Source: Dyella caseinilytica (GTDB lineage: Bacteria; Pseudomonadota; Gammaproteobacteria; Xanthomonadales; Rhodanobacteraceae). From it: a stretch of 64,000 bases of DNA. The translations under genes and the position numbers were made by a program. The first letter of the stretch is position 1, and each line of letters opens with the position of its first letter. Of this stretch, positions 17,131 to 26,466 are shown in pieces. The stretch is taken from NCBI RefSeq assembly GCF_016865235.1, contig NZ_CP064030.1:3162001-3226000 (forward strand), in the 5' to 3' direction. The notes below the pieces were generated by a model, which worked only from the letters and a program-made list of their open reading frames with translations, searched no databases and was not told where the DNA came from.

Positions 17131-18072
17131 ATGAATTATCGCCACGCCTACCATGCCGGCAATTTCGCCGACGTCCTCAAGCACAGCGTGCTGTTCGCGC
17201 TGCTCCAGGCGTTGAAGGCGAAGGAAACGCCGTTTGCATTGATCGACACGCACGCCGGCAGCGGCTGCTACGCGCTGGATGGCGAGGAAGCCGGCAAGAC
17301 CGGCGAATACCGCGACGGCATAATGCGTCTGCTGTTTCCGGATCTGAAACGAGGCGGCCAGGCAGGCAGCCAGCCGCTGCCGCCACTGCTGCGCCACTGG
17401 CTCGACGCCATCCTCGCCCTGCCCGGCAACGAACATGGTTTGAAGCTGTACCCAGGCTCGCCCTTGCAAGCGGCACGCGCCATGCGTGACATCGATGGCG
17501 CTTACCTGTGCGAACTGCATCCCGAAGAAGCCACCTTGCTACGTGAGTTGTTCCATCACGATGCGCGCGTGCATGTGCACAACCGCAACGGCTACGAAGC
17601 GTTGAAGGCATTGCTTCCGCCGAAGGAAAAGCGCGGACTGGTGCTGATCGATCCACCGTACGAAGCACAGGAAGCGGAATACCGCCTGATCGAAGCAACT
17701 TTGAAGGCAGCACTGCAACGCTGGCCCACCGGCATCTACGCCATCTGGTATCCCATCAAGCAGCGCAGCCAGGTACAGCCCTTCCTGCGCTGGTTGCAGC
17801 ACTGCGGCGCAAAGCGTGTCTTACGCGCGGAATTACTGGTGCATCCAGACGATTCGCCCTTGCGCTTGAACGGCTCGGGCATGGCGATCATCAACGCGCC
17901 ATGGAATCTCTACCAGATTTTGCGCGAGCCATTGCAGGCCATGGCGCGCCTGTTGTCGCAAGAACGCGCGGCCCAATGGCAATTGGATTGGCTGGTGGAA
18001 GAAGGTGCGTCAGCCGCCGCAACGCATCCGTTTTCGGCAACCCGGTTACCGCCGCCGAAACGAGCCCGCTAA
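17131..18072 (+). CDS. rlmJ: 23S rRNA (adenine(2030)-N(6))-methyltransferase RlmJ
   Basis: A 313-residue protein beginning MNYRHAYHAGNFADVLKHSV, the diagnostic RlmJ N-terminus. The SAM-binding region follows (LIDTHAGSGCYALD, residues 38-50), and the catalytic DPPY motif of N6-adenine methyltransferases is at 174-177. It methylates A2030 of 23S rRNA. The C-terminus is about 30 residues longer than E. coli RlmJ (280 residues). The start at 17131 is fixed by the conserved N-terminus. Confidence 0.95.
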   Translation: MNYRHAYHAGNFADVLKHSVLFALLQALKAKETPFALIDTHAGSGCYALDGEEAGKTGEYRDGIMRLLFPDLKRGGQAGSQPLPPLLRHWLDAILALPGNEHGLKLYPGSPLQAARAMRDIDGAYLCELHPEEATLLRELFHHDARVHVHNRNGYEALKALLPPKEKRGLVLIDPPYEAQEAEYRLIEATLKAALQRWPTGIYAIWYPIKQRSQVQPFLRWLQHCGAKRVLRAELLVHPDDSPLRLNGSGMAIINAPWNLYQILREPLQAMARLLSQERAAQWQLDWLVEEGASAAATHPFSATRLPPPKRAR

Positions 18073-18158
18073 GGCGGCAGTGATACTTGGTCCGTGTTGC
18101 CTTAAGCTCATCCTTGACGGCAACGATGCGTTGCCACGTTCGCCGCAAGGGTATCGCC

Positions 18159-18674
18159 ATGAACATTCGCTCTGTTTTCCGTCCATTGCGCTGGCTCGCG
18201 GTTCCGGTTGCGCTGGCACTTACCGCCTGCGCGCCAGCACCCATCTACCAGGTCACGCCAGGTACGGTGAACGTCATTCCCATGCAAGTGGCACATTCGC
18301 CGGAACAGTTCGCAAAAGGCGACGTGATCTGGGGCGGCAGCGTGATCGACGTACGCAACTTCCCCGATCACACCGAAGTCGAAATGCTGGCCTACCCGCT
18401 GGATTCATCGCAACGCCCGCAGACCAATGCACAAGCGCAGGGTCGGTACATCGCGATCTATACGGGTTATGTCGAAGCGCTCAACTTTCCGCCGGGCGGC
18501 CTCGTCACGATCAGCGGCCAGCTCAACGGCAGCCGTTCCGACAGCGTAGATCAAGCCACGTACGTGTATCCGCTGGTAAACGTGACGCAGTCCCATCGCT
18601 GGACAGCAGCGGAATTGCGTGCAGGCCATCCAGACATCCATTTCGGTGTCGGCGTGGGTGTCGGCATTCATTGA
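18159..18674 (+). CDS. Slp-family outer-membrane lipoprotein
   Basis: A 171-residue protein with a lipoprotein signal peptide: basic MNIRSVFRPLR, a hydrophobic core, and lipobox LTAC (Cys near residue 24). The mature part (GDVIWGGSVIDVRNFPDHTEVEMLAYPLDSSQRP) matches the Slp/YeaY family of starvation- or stress-related outer-membrane lipoproteins. An AAGGG ribosome site lies 8 bases before the ATG at 18159. Function in the family is poorly defined. Confidence 0.85.
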   Translation: MNIRSVFRPLRWLAVPVALALTACAPAPIYQVTPGTVNVIPMQVAHSPEQFAKGDVIWGGSVIDVRNFPDHTEVEMLAYPLDSSQRPQTNAQAQGRYIAIYTGYVEALNFPPGGLVTISGQLNGSRSDSVDQATYVYPLVNVTQSHRWTAAELRAGHPDIHFGVGVGVGIH

Positions 18675-18728
18675 TGTGCACCACACGGGTGGATGCGTGA
18701 GCGCGCATCCGCAACAGGGAGTTGCTGC

Positions 18729-19637
18729 ATGTCCGGTCACGCCAATTCACTGAAAGCCATTCTGCTGGCACTTGGCGCCAACTTCGCGATCTTCCTCGCC
18801 AAGTTGGTCGCCGCTGTCATCACCGGCTCGGGCGCAATGATGGCCGAGGCAGTGCATTCGCTGGCCGATTGTGGCAACCAGGGACTCTTGTTGCTTGGTA
18901 TGCGTCAGGCAAAAAGGCCGCCATCGGATGAATATCCGCTCGGCTGGGGCCGAGCTATGTATTTCTGGTCATTCGTGGTGGCTGTGCTGCTGTTTGCGGT
19001 GGGCGGTCTGTTCTCGATCTACGAAGGCGTGCACAAGCTCAGCGCACCGGAGCCGCTGAAATGGCCATGGCTGGCCCTGGGTGTGTTGTTGTTCGGCATC
19101 GTGGCTGAAAGCATTTCCATGCGTGGCTGTATGCATGAAGTGAATCGCGCGCGTGGCGAGCAAAGTTTGTGGCACTGGTTCCGCGAGACGCGCTCCAGCG
19201 AATTACTGGTGATCTTCGGCGAAGACCTCGCTGCGCTACTTGGCCTATGCCTGGCGGCAATTGCGATAGGCGCCACCATGCTTACCGGCAATCTGCTGTT
19301 CGACGCCATGGGAACCATCGCTATCGGCGTGTTGCTGGTCGTGGTGGCCGCCGCACTGGCCATCGAGGTGAAGGCACTGCTGATCGGCCAGGGCGTCGAG
19401 CCGCGCCGCCGCGCTGAGTTGCTGGCCTTCCTCGATAGTCGCCCCGAGGTGGCTCAGATCTATAACCTGATCACCCTGCAAATGGGGCCGGACGTGATGG
19501 TGGCCGTAAAAGCCCGGATGGTCTCCACGCCGGACAACGTCAGCCTGATCCAGGCCATCAACACCGTCGAAGCGGCCATGAAGGTCCAGTTTCCCGATAT
19601 CCGCTGGAGCTTCTTCGAGCCGGATATTACCGACTAG
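18729..19637 (+). CDS. Cation diffusion facilitator (CDF) family transporter
   Basis: A 302-residue protein with about six membrane segments (first at residues 10-30) and the CDF metal-site signature AEAVHSLADCGNQ (about 38-50), where His and Asp bind the cation in transmembrane helix 2. The C-terminal cytoplasmic domain (about 215-300) has the ferredoxin-like CDF tail. Likely exports Zn, Fe, Co or another divalent metal by proton antiport. An AGGGAG ribosome site precedes the ATG at 18729, which starts a typical short cytoplasmic N-terminus. Confidence 0.9.
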   Translation: MSGHANSLKAILLALGANFAIFLAKLVAAVITGSGAMMAEAVHSLADCGNQGLLLLGMRQAKRPPSDEYPLGWGRAMYFWSFVVAVLLFAVGGLFSIYEGVHKLSAPEPLKWPWLALGVLLFGIVAESISMRGCMHEVNRARGEQSLWHWFRETRSSELLVIFGEDLAALLGLCLAAIAIGATMLTGNLLFDAMGTIAIGVLLVVVAAALAIEVKALLIGQGVEPRRRAELLAFLDSRPEVAQIYNLITLQMGPDVMVAVKARMVSTPDNVSLIQAINTVEAAMKVQFPDIRWSFFEPDITD

Positions 19638-19793
19638 AATCCCCGGCCCATATGTCGCACCGCAGCATGAGACACGAGCAAGGCTGATCCCCCGCCGTGC
19701 TTGATTTCCCCATGCAAGCCGGACTGAAGGCGCTCATACTGGTCTGAGTGGTCGCTATGCGTTCATGCTGCAGTGCAAACAATACGCTATAGT

Positions 19794-20411
19794 ATGGTCA
19801 TGCTTATGACACCTGCCCGCGATTTTGGACCCCACTCCCGGCACGCCCAATTGCCGCCCCGTAGCGGCGAGCGTTTCGCCAGCCCGCATATCGTCGCTAC
19901 GCCGAAGGGCAAAGTCGTGTACACCGCCGATGGCCGCGAGCTGGTGATGCGCAGCATCGAGCCGGGTGACATGCCCGCCGTGCAGCGTTGCTTCAAGCGA
20001 CTCTCTCCGCAGGATGTGCGTCGCCGCTTCATGCATGCCATGTCCGAACTGCCCACGCCGATGGCGCAGCGTCTATGCCGCATCGATCCCGAATGGGAAG
20101 CGGCCTATGTGCTGATGGATGAAACCGTAAAGCCTGCCGAATTGCGCGGCGTTGGGCGCATCTTTGTGGATGAAGCGGCCAACAGTGCGGAATTCTCGGT
20201 GCTGGTGGAACGCGAGTGGACGCGCATTGGCCTCGGCGCGCTGCTGATGCAGCAGTTGGTCGACGAATGCCGTCGCCGCGGACTCAGCGAACTGTGGGGC
20301 TATGTGCTGATGGAAAACCGTCCCATGCTGGAGCTATGCAGGGAGCTGGGCTTTGTAGCGAAGATGGTGCCGGGCGAAGCGGGCACCGCCCAGATCAGCC
20401 TGAGGCTCTGA
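19794..20411 (+). CDS. GNAT-family N-acetyltransferase (Pat-like acetyltransferase domain)
   Basis: A protein of about 205 residues whose core (MRSIEPGDMPAVQRCFKRLSPQDVRRRFMHAMSEL, then FSVLVEREWTRIGLGALLMQQLVDECRRRG) resembles the acetyltransferase domain of Pat/PatZ protein lysine acetylases, here without the acyl-CoA synthetase-like part. The acetyl-CoA pyrophosphate loop is RxxGLG. Three in-frame ATGs (19794, 19800, 19806) compete, and none has a clear Shine-Dalgarno sequence. A -10-like TATAGT at 19788-19793 makes a leaderless start near 19800 possible. Protein acetylation is inferred from family resemblance. Confidence 0.82.
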   Translation: MVMLMTPARDFGPHSRHAQLPPRSGERFASPHIVATPKGKVVYTADGRELVMRSIEPGDMPAVQRCFKRLSPQDVRRRFMHAMSELPTPMAQRLCRIDPEWEAAYVLMDETVKPAELRGVGRIFVDEAANSAEFSVLVEREWTRIGLGALLMQQLVDECRRRGLSELWGYVLMENRPMLELCRELGFVAKMVPGEAGTAQISLRL

Positions 20412-20527
20412 GCCACCTGGGAACGCCTCAACCCGTCGACATAGGATGGGGCGCCCACCACTGAAGCGCTACACTTGCGCGCTCGACCGGCGCGGCACGA
20501 ACGCTGCGCCCTCCACGCAGCGTTCCC

Positions 20528-23500
20528 ATGCCTAATCCGATCAACCACCCGCCCCTTCCCACCACTCCCAAGCAACGCCGCTTCTGGACGCCACCACACG
20601 GTTCAGCACGGGCCTTGCTGGTTGCCGAAGCCGCGCAATCGCATAGCGGCCTGCTGGTGGTGGTCACGAAGGACACCCAACGCGCGCACGCGCTGGAAGA
20701 CGAATTGCGGATCTTCGCCGGCTCGCTGCCGGTGCTGCATTTTCCCGATTGGGAAACACTGCCCTACGACGTCTTCAGTCCGCACCCGGATATCGTGTCG
20801 CAGCGCATCGCCACGCTGTACCAATTGCCCAGCGTAAAGCGCGGTGTGCTGGTGGTGTCGGCGGCAACGCTGATGCAGCGGATTGCTCCGCGCACGCACA
20901 TCACCGGCTCCGGCCTGATGCTGCGCAAGGGACAGAAGCTGGATCTCGCTGCGGAACAGCGTCGACTGGAAGCAGCCGGCTACCGGCACGTACCGCAAGT
21001 GGCCGAGCCAGGCGATTTCGCGGTGCGCGGCGCGCTGATCGATATCTTCCCGATGGGAGCGCGCGAACCCTATCGCATCGAACTGTTCGATGATGAAGTG
21101 GAGTCGATCCGCAGCTTCGATCCGGAAACACAGCGCTCGCAGCAGCAAGTCGAAAAGGTGGAATTGCTGCCTGCCCGCGAATTTCCTGTGACGGACGACG
21201 CAGCCAAAGCGTTCCGCAATCGCCTGCGCGAGCGCTTTCCAATCGATGTGCGCCGCTGTCCGATCTACCAGGACATGAAGGAAGCCGTTACACCGGGTGG
21301 CATCGAGTACTACTTGCCGTTGTTCTTCGAGCAGACGGCAACACTGTTCGATTACCTCGCCGACGACGCGCTGTTCGTGCTCGGCGAAGGCACGGGCGAA
21401 GCTGCCGAACAGTTCTGGACGCAGACTGCAGAACGCTACGACCAGCGCGCGCACGATATCGAGCGCCCGGTATTGCCACCAGCCGAGCTTTATCTTTCAC
21501 CCGAACAGTTGCGCGAACAATGGAACAAGCGCCTGCGCGTGGAAGTGGTCGACAGTGGCCACGAACACGCCGTGGCTTCCGGTACACAACCCGCACCCGA
21601 GGTGCCGCTCAACCGCAAGGGCGAAGAGCCGGGCACCTCGTTGCGTCATTTCATCGAAAACTATCCGGGGCGCGTATTGATCGCCGCCGATTCGGCCGGT
21701 CGCCGCGAAGCCCTATTGGAGCAGCTGGCCGCCGCGGGCTTACGCCCACAGAACGTCGATGGCTGGCAAGGTTTCCTGGCTGATCCGAACAAGCTCACCA
21801 TCACCATCGCGCCGCTCGAACAAGGCTTCGCGCTGACCAAACCCGCCATGGCGGTGTTGACCGAGCGCGAACTGTTCGGCGAACGCGTGCGCACCGAGCG
21901 TCGGCGCCGCCGCGGCGCAGCGCGCGATCCGGACACCATCATTCGCGACCTGACCGAGCTGTCGATCGGCTCGCCGATCGTGCACGTCGATCACGGCGTA
22001 GGCCGTTACCAGGGCTTGGTGTCGATGGAGCTGGGCGGCATGGCCGGCGAGTTCCTCACTATCGAATATGCCAAGGGTGACAAGCTGTACGTGCCAGTGG
22101 CGCAGCTTGGCCTGGTCAGTCGCTACTCGGGTACTGCGCCGGAACTCGCACCGCTGCATTCATTGGGTGGCGATGCCTGGGAACGCGCGCGCAAGAAAGC
22201 CGCGGAGAAAGTACGCGATGTGGCGGCGGAATTGCTCGCCATTTATGCCCAGCGTGAAGCGCGCGGTGGCGAATCATTGCCGATCGATCGTCAGCTGGTC
22301 GAGGAATTCGGCAGCAGCTTCCCGTTTGAGGAAACTCCGGATCAGCTGCATGCCATCGATGCCGTGCTTGGCGATTTGGCTGCACCACGCGCGATGGATC
22401 GCGTGATCTGCGGCGACGTCGGTTTCGGCAAGACCGAGGTCGCATTGCGTGCAGCCTTCGCTGCTGCCACCGCCGGCAAACAGGTTGCCGTGCTGGTGCC
22501 GACCACCCTCCTGGCCCAGCAGCATTACCGCAATTTTGCCGACCGCTTCGCCGATTGGCCGGTGCGTGTCGACGTGCTGTCGCGCTTCCGTTCGACCAAG
22601 GAAGTAAACGAGGCGCTCAAGCGCCTCGCCGATGGTCAGATCGACGTGATCGTCGGCACCCACAAGCTGCTGCAGCCGGATATCAAGTTCAAGCAACTCG
22701 GTCTGGTGATCGTCGATGAAGAACAACGTTTCGGCGTGCGCCAGAAGGAGCAGCTCAAAAAGCTGCGCGCCGAAGTCGATCTGCTGACGATGACCGCCAC
22801 GCCGATTCCGCGCACCCTGAACATGGCGATGAGCGGCTTGCGCGATCTGTCGCTGATCACCACGCCACCCGCGCATCGCATGGCCGTGCGTACATTCATT
22901 TCCGCATGGGAACCGGCCCTTATGCGCGAAGCATTCCAGCGCGAATTGCAACGCGGCGGCCAGGTGTACTTCCTGCACAACGAAGTGGAGAGCATCGAGC
23001 GCACCACCCGTGAATTGCAGGAATTGATTCCCGATGCCCGCATCGGCATCGCCCATGGCCAGATGCCGGAACGCGAGTTGGAACAGGTGATGGCCGATTT
23101 CCATCGCCAGCGTTTCAACGTACTGGTGTGCACGACGATCATCGAAACCGGCATCGACATCCCCACCGCCAACACCATCATCATCAATCGCGCGGACCGC
23201 TTTGGCCTGGCCCAGCTGCATCAGCTGCGTGGGCGTGTCGGCCGTTCGCATCATCGCGCTTACGCATACCTGATCGTACCGGATCGCAAGAGCATCACGG
23301 CTGACGCGGAGAAGCGCCTGGAAGCCCTCGCTTCGCTGGAAGAACTGGGCGCAGGCTTCACGCTCGCCACGCATGATCTGGAGATCCGCGGTGCCGGTGA
23401 ATTGCTGGGCGATGAGCAATCCGGCCAGATTCAGGAAATCGGCTTCGGCCTGTATACGGAATTGCTCGAACGCGCCGTGCGCGCGCTGAAGTCTGGCAAG

Positions 23501-23977
23501 ATTCCAGATTTCGACCTCAGCAGCGAACACGAAACCGAAGTGGAACTGCACCTTCCGGCACTGATTCCCGACGACTACCTGCCCGATGTACACACCCGTC
23601 TGACGCTATACAAGCGCATCGCCAGCGCACGCAATGAAGAATCCTTGCGCGAACTGCAAGTGGAAATGATCGACCGCTTCGGCCTGCTGCCAGATGCCGT
23701 CAAGCAATTGTTCGCGTTGGCGAGCTTGAAACTCATGGCAACACCGCTGGGCATCCGCAAGCTCGACTTCGGCGCGAACGGTGGACGCGTCACCTTCCGC
23801 GACAAGCCCGATATCGATCCGATGGCACTCATCCGGCTGATCCAAAACTATCCGCGCATCTACAAGCTGGATGGTCAGGACAAATTAAAGGTGAATTTGG
23901 AATTGCCGGGTGCCAGCGAACGCATCCGTGTTGCGGAAGAAATCCTGGGCAAGCTTGGGGCGCGCAAGGCAGCTTAA
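20528..23977 (+). CDS. mfd: Transcription-repair coupling factor Mfd
   Basis: An 1149-residue protein of standard Mfd length. It has a UvrB-homology region at the N-terminus (about 1-340), an RNA-polymerase interaction domain (about 480-550, GSPIVHVDHGVGRYQGL), and a RecG-like helicase with Walker A GDVGFGKTE (near residue 628) and DEEQ box (near 728). Further helicase motifs (TMTATPIPRTLNMA; GRVGRSHHRAYAYL) and a C-terminal TRCF domain (about 1000-1100) follow. It displaces stalled RNA polymerase and recruits UvrA to lesions. Confidence 0.97.
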   Translation: MPNPINHPPLPTTPKQRRFWTPPHGSARALLVAEAAQSHSGLLVVVTKDTQRAHALEDELRIFAGSLPVLHFPDWETLPYDVFSPHPDIVSQRIATLYQLPSVKRGVLVVSAATLMQRIAPRTHITGSGLMLRKGQKLDLAAEQRRLEAAGYRHVPQVAEPGDFAVRGALIDIFPMGAREPYRIELFDDEVESIRSFDPETQRSQQQVEKVELLPAREFPVTDDAAKAFRNRLRERFPIDVRRCPIYQDMKEAVTPGGIEYYLPLFFEQTATLFDYLADDALFVLGEGTGEAAEQFWTQTAERYDQRAHDIERPVLPPAELYLSPEQLREQWNKRLRVEVVDSGHEHAVASGTQPAPEVPLNRKGEEPGTSLRHFIENYPGRVLIAADSAGRREALLEQLAAAGLRPQNVDGWQGFLADPNKLTITIAPLEQGFALTKPAMAVLTERELFGERVRTERRRRRGAARDPDTIIRDLTELSIGSPIVHVDHGVGRYQGLVSMELGGMAGEFLTIEYAKGDKLYVPVAQLGLVSRYSGTAPELAPLHSLGGDAWERARKKAAEKVRDVAAELLAIYAQREARGGESLPIDRQLVEEFGSSFPFEETPDQLHAIDAVLGDLAAPRAMDRVICGDVGFGKTEVALRAAFAAATAGKQVAVLVPTTLLAQQHYRNFADRFADWPVRVDVLSRFRSTKEVNEALKRLADGQIDVIVGTHKLLQPDIKFKQLGLVIVDEEQRFGVRQKEQLKKLRAEVDLLTMTATPIPRTLNMAMSGLRDLSLITTPPAHRMAVRTFISAWEPALMREAFQRELQRGGQVYFLHNEVESIERTTRELQELIPDARIGIAHGQMPERELEQVMADFHRQRFNVLVCTTIIETGIDIPTANTIIINRADRFGLAQLHQLRGRVGRSHHRAYAYLIVPDRKSITADAEKRLEALASLEELGAGFTLATHDLEIRGAGELLGDEQSGQIQEIGFGLYTELLERAVRALKSGKIPDFDLSSEHETEVELHLPALIPDDYLPDVHTRLTLYKRIASARNEESLRELQVEMIDRFGLLPDAVKQLFALASLKLMATPLGIRKLDFGANGGRVTFRDKPDIDPMALIRLIQNYPRIYKLDGQDKLKVNLELPGASERIRVAEEILGKLGARKAA

Positions 23978-23989
23978 CGGCGAAACCTC

Positions 23990-24013
23990 CACTCCCCTGC
24001 TAGCAGGGGAGTG
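23990..24013. repeat. Perfect 24-base palindrome between mfd and egtD
   Basis: A self-complementary hairpin (arms CACTCCCCTG and CAGGGGAGTG around CTAG) lies 13 bases after the mfd stop, between convergent genes. Further pairing of CCTCCAC (23987-) with GTGGAG downstream would extend it. There is no T-run on either strand, so it is a terminator-like or REP-like structure rather than a classical terminator. Confidence 0.6.
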
Positions 24014-24056
24014 AGTCAATCTCGCAGGTGGAGCAGTACGCGACTTACCGCCAGAT

Positions 24057-25031
24057 CTAAGACCCGGTGCGTGTTAGGTATTGCAGACTGAACATGCTCT
24101 GCGGATCCATCCACACTTGCTGCACCGCCAAGCCGGCTACCGCTGCAAGCGCTGCGAAGTCTTCCAGCGAATACTTGCAGCTGTATTCCACCAGCATGGC
24201 TTCTTCTTCGCGGAACAGCACCTGCAAACGCCCCACGCGTACGCGTTGTTCGCGATTGCTGAGGATGTGCGTTTCAATGCGTCCTGCCATGGCGTTGTAG
24301 TGCGCACGGTGGCGGAATGCGCCGAGCTCGAAATTGCAGCCCAGCTCGCGATTCAGGCGCGCAAGTATGTTGAGCGTGAACGCTGCGGTGACGCCGGCGC
24401 GGTCGTTGTAGGCAGATTCAAGTGTCGACTTGTCTTTCTTAAGATCTGCACCGACCAGGATGCCGCCGTTGTCGCCCATTTCGCTACGCATCTTGCGCAG
24501 CAATTGCGCAGCTTCGCGTTCGTCGAAATTGCCGATGGTGGAGCCGGGGAAATACACCACAGTGCGGCGCGGCGCGCGCGGCGGAACCGGCAATCGCAGC
24601 GCTCGCGTGAAGTCCACCGGCAACGGCTGGATCGGCAAGTCCGGGAAATGCTGTTCCATGCCCTGCATGCCATGTCGCAATGCTTCCGATGACAGCTCGA
24701 TCGGCACCCAGGCAACCGGATCAGCAAGATGCTCGAGCAGTAACCGCGTTTTCACCGCATGGCCGCTGCCGTATTCAACCAGCCGGACATCCGGACCAAG
24801 CAACTCGGCAATCTCGCCGGCATGTGCATCAAGCAGCGCGATTTCCGCGCGCGTCAGATAATACTCAGGCTGCTCACAGATGCGTTCGAACAGGGCCGAA
24901 CCTTGTTCGTCATAGAACAACCAGGAAGGCAACCGCTTAGGTTGCGAACGTAAGCCGCGTTGAACAACTTGCAGCAACTGGTTATCGGGGGGGCGTTGTT
25001 CGTCACGTACTGCATAAGCTTGAACATTCAT
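24057..25031 (-). CDS. egtD: L-histidine N(alpha)-methyltransferase EgtD
   Basis: A 324-residue SAM-dependent methyltransferase that converts histidine to hercynine, the first committed step of ergothioneine synthesis. Recognisable parts are PSWLFYDEQGSALFERICEQPEYYLTRAE (about 35-64), the SAM loop EYGSGHAVKT (86-95), and YFPGSTIGNF (about 160-169), the usual EgtD signatures. The ATG at 25031 overlaps the egtB stop as ATGA, so the two are translationally coupled. A longer frame reaches 25151 but would lie inside egtB and lacks support. Confidence 0.93.
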   Translation of the reverse strand: MNVQAYAVRDEQRPPDNQLLQVVQRGLRSQPKRLPSWLFYDEQGSALFERICEQPEYYLTRAEIALLDAHAGEIAELLGPDVRLVEYGSGHAVKTRLLLEHLADPVAWVPIELSSEALRHGMQGMEQHFPDLPIQPLPVDFTRALRLPVPPRAPRRTVVYFPGSTIGNFDEREAAQLLRKMRSEMGDNGGILVGADLKKDKSTLESAYNDRAGVTAAFTLNILARLNRELGCNFELGAFRHRAHYNAMAGRIETHILSNREQRVRVGRLQVLFREEEAMLVEYSCKYSLEDFAALAAVAGLAVQQVWMDPQSMFSLQYLTRTGS

Positions 25032-26284
25032 CGGTCCTGTCCCAATCGGATGCCCGCAAACTGCCAGCGGGCATGGGGCGGAAAAAAGTTGCGATAACTG
25101 ACCCTGATATGGTCTTGCGGTGTCGCGCACGAGCCACCGCGCAACACCCATTGCCCATTCATGAATTTGCCGTTGTATTCACCGAGGGCACCGGGCAAGG
25201 GGTTGAAGCCCGGATAGCTTACGTAAGGCGATGCGGTCCATTCCCACACGTCGCCATACATCTGTTGCATGCCCTCGCCCGCGTGTGCAGCGATGGGATG
25301 GAAGCGTTGATTTTCCTGGAAGTTGCCCGCGGCTTGCTGCGCCACTGCGGCATTCTCCCATTCGCCTTCCGTAGGCAAGCGCGCGCCGGCCCAGCGCGCA
25401 AAAGCATCAGCTTCGAAGTAGCTGACATGGCAGACCGGCGCATTGGCGTTGAGTGCGTGCATACCCGATAGCGTGAATTCGCTGGACAAGTCTTCCTGCC
25501 AGTACAACGGCCGCTGCCAGCCTTCGCGCTGCACCGTGTCCCAGCCGTCGGACAACCATAGCGCGGGATCGCGATAACCACCATCGCGCACAAAGGCGAG
25601 GTACTCACCATTGGTGACGAGCCGATTGGCAAGCGTATGCTGCGACAGCCAGGTGCGATGACGCGGCGTTTCGTTGTCATAGGCAAAACGTCCGCTGTCG
25701 CCGTGCCCGATCTCAACAACACCTTCCCTGCCGGGCAAGAAGCGCATTGGCACCGATACGTTTTCTGTTTCCGCATGCAGCGCTTGACGATAGACCGGCT
25801 GCAACGGCTGCGACCAGAACGCATGCTTGATATCGGTGAGAAGCAGCTCCTGATGTTGCTGTTCGTGCTGCAAGCCGAGTTCAATGCGTGCGGCAAGCAC
25901 ATCATCGACGCCACGCATGATCAGCTCACCGACAGCCTCATCGATACGGGCGCGGTAATCGCGCACTTCGTCCAGGGAGGGCCGTGACAGCAAGCCGCGT
26001 TGCGGACGCGCATGCATTGGCCCGACCGATTGATAGTAGGAATTGAGTTGGTAATGCCATGCCGTATTGGGCGAGCGATAGGCAGGGTCACGCCCGAGCA
26101 CGAACTGCTCGAAAAACCAGGTGGTATGCGCCAGATGCCATTTGCCTGGACTGGCATCGGGCATCGATTGCACCATCAAGTCTTCCGCACTGAGCCCAGC
26201 GCAAAGCGCAAGCGTCTGCCTGCGGATACGCATGAAGCGTGCAAAACAATCTTCAGTGCGTACGGCAAATGTGGAGGCATTCAT
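25028..26284 (-). CDS. egtB: Ergothioneine biosynthesis sulfoxide synthase EgtB
   Basis: A 418-residue non-haem iron enzyme joining hercynine and a thiol with oxygen to form the sulfoxide intermediate. The N-terminal DinB-like domain carries the three iron-ligand histidines (His53 in KWHLAHTTWFFEQF; His140 and His144 in LGLQHEQQHQELLLTDI). The C-terminal FGE-sulfatase-type domain follows (GNVWEWTASP-like: GDVWEWTASPYVSYPGF, then RGGSCATPQ). It is the first gene of a two-gene egtB-egtD operon. No egtA, egtC or egtE is adjacent, which fits either a cysteine-using EgtB type or the remaining genes being elsewhere. Confidence 0.94.
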   Translation of the reverse strand: MNASTFAVRTEDCFARFMRIRRQTLALCAGLSAEDLMVQSMPDASPGKWHLAHTTWFFEQFVLGRDPAYRSPNTAWHYQLNSYYQSVGPMHARPQRGLLSRPSLDEVRDYRARIDEAVGELIMRGVDDVLAARIELGLQHEQQHQELLLTDIKHAFWSQPLQPVYRQALHAETENVSVPMRFLPGREGVVEIGHGDSGRFAYDNETPRHRTWLSQHTLANRLVTNGEYLAFVRDGGYRDPALWLSDGWDTVQREGWQRPLYWQEDLSSEFTLSGMHALNANAPVCHVSYFEADAFARWAGARLPTEGEWENAAVAQQAAGNFQENQRFHPIAAHAGEGMQQMYGDVWEWTASPYVSYPGFNPLPGALGEYNGKFMNGQWVLRGGSCATPQDHIRVSYRNFFPPHARWQFAGIRLGQDR

Positions 26285-26466
26285 GACACAGATACGGACC
26301 GGGCGATGTGGTGCGATACATCTTGTGGCGCATGAACCAACGGGCGATCATACCTTTAACCATGCCGTATGGATTGTTCATATTATGTAATGCGCGCATG
26401 GCGGAAATATGGCGATTACCGCGCTTGCATCGCCGCAGCGCATCAACGCAGCCGAGGGTGAGCTAT

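Noticed and set aside
22274..23593. A 439-residue open frame antisense to mfd
   Set aside because: Shadow of the conserved mfd helicase region; no start context.
26308..26466. An N-terminal extension of the small exported protein
   Set aside because: The sequence lacks a ribosome site, and the signal peptide begins at 26467.
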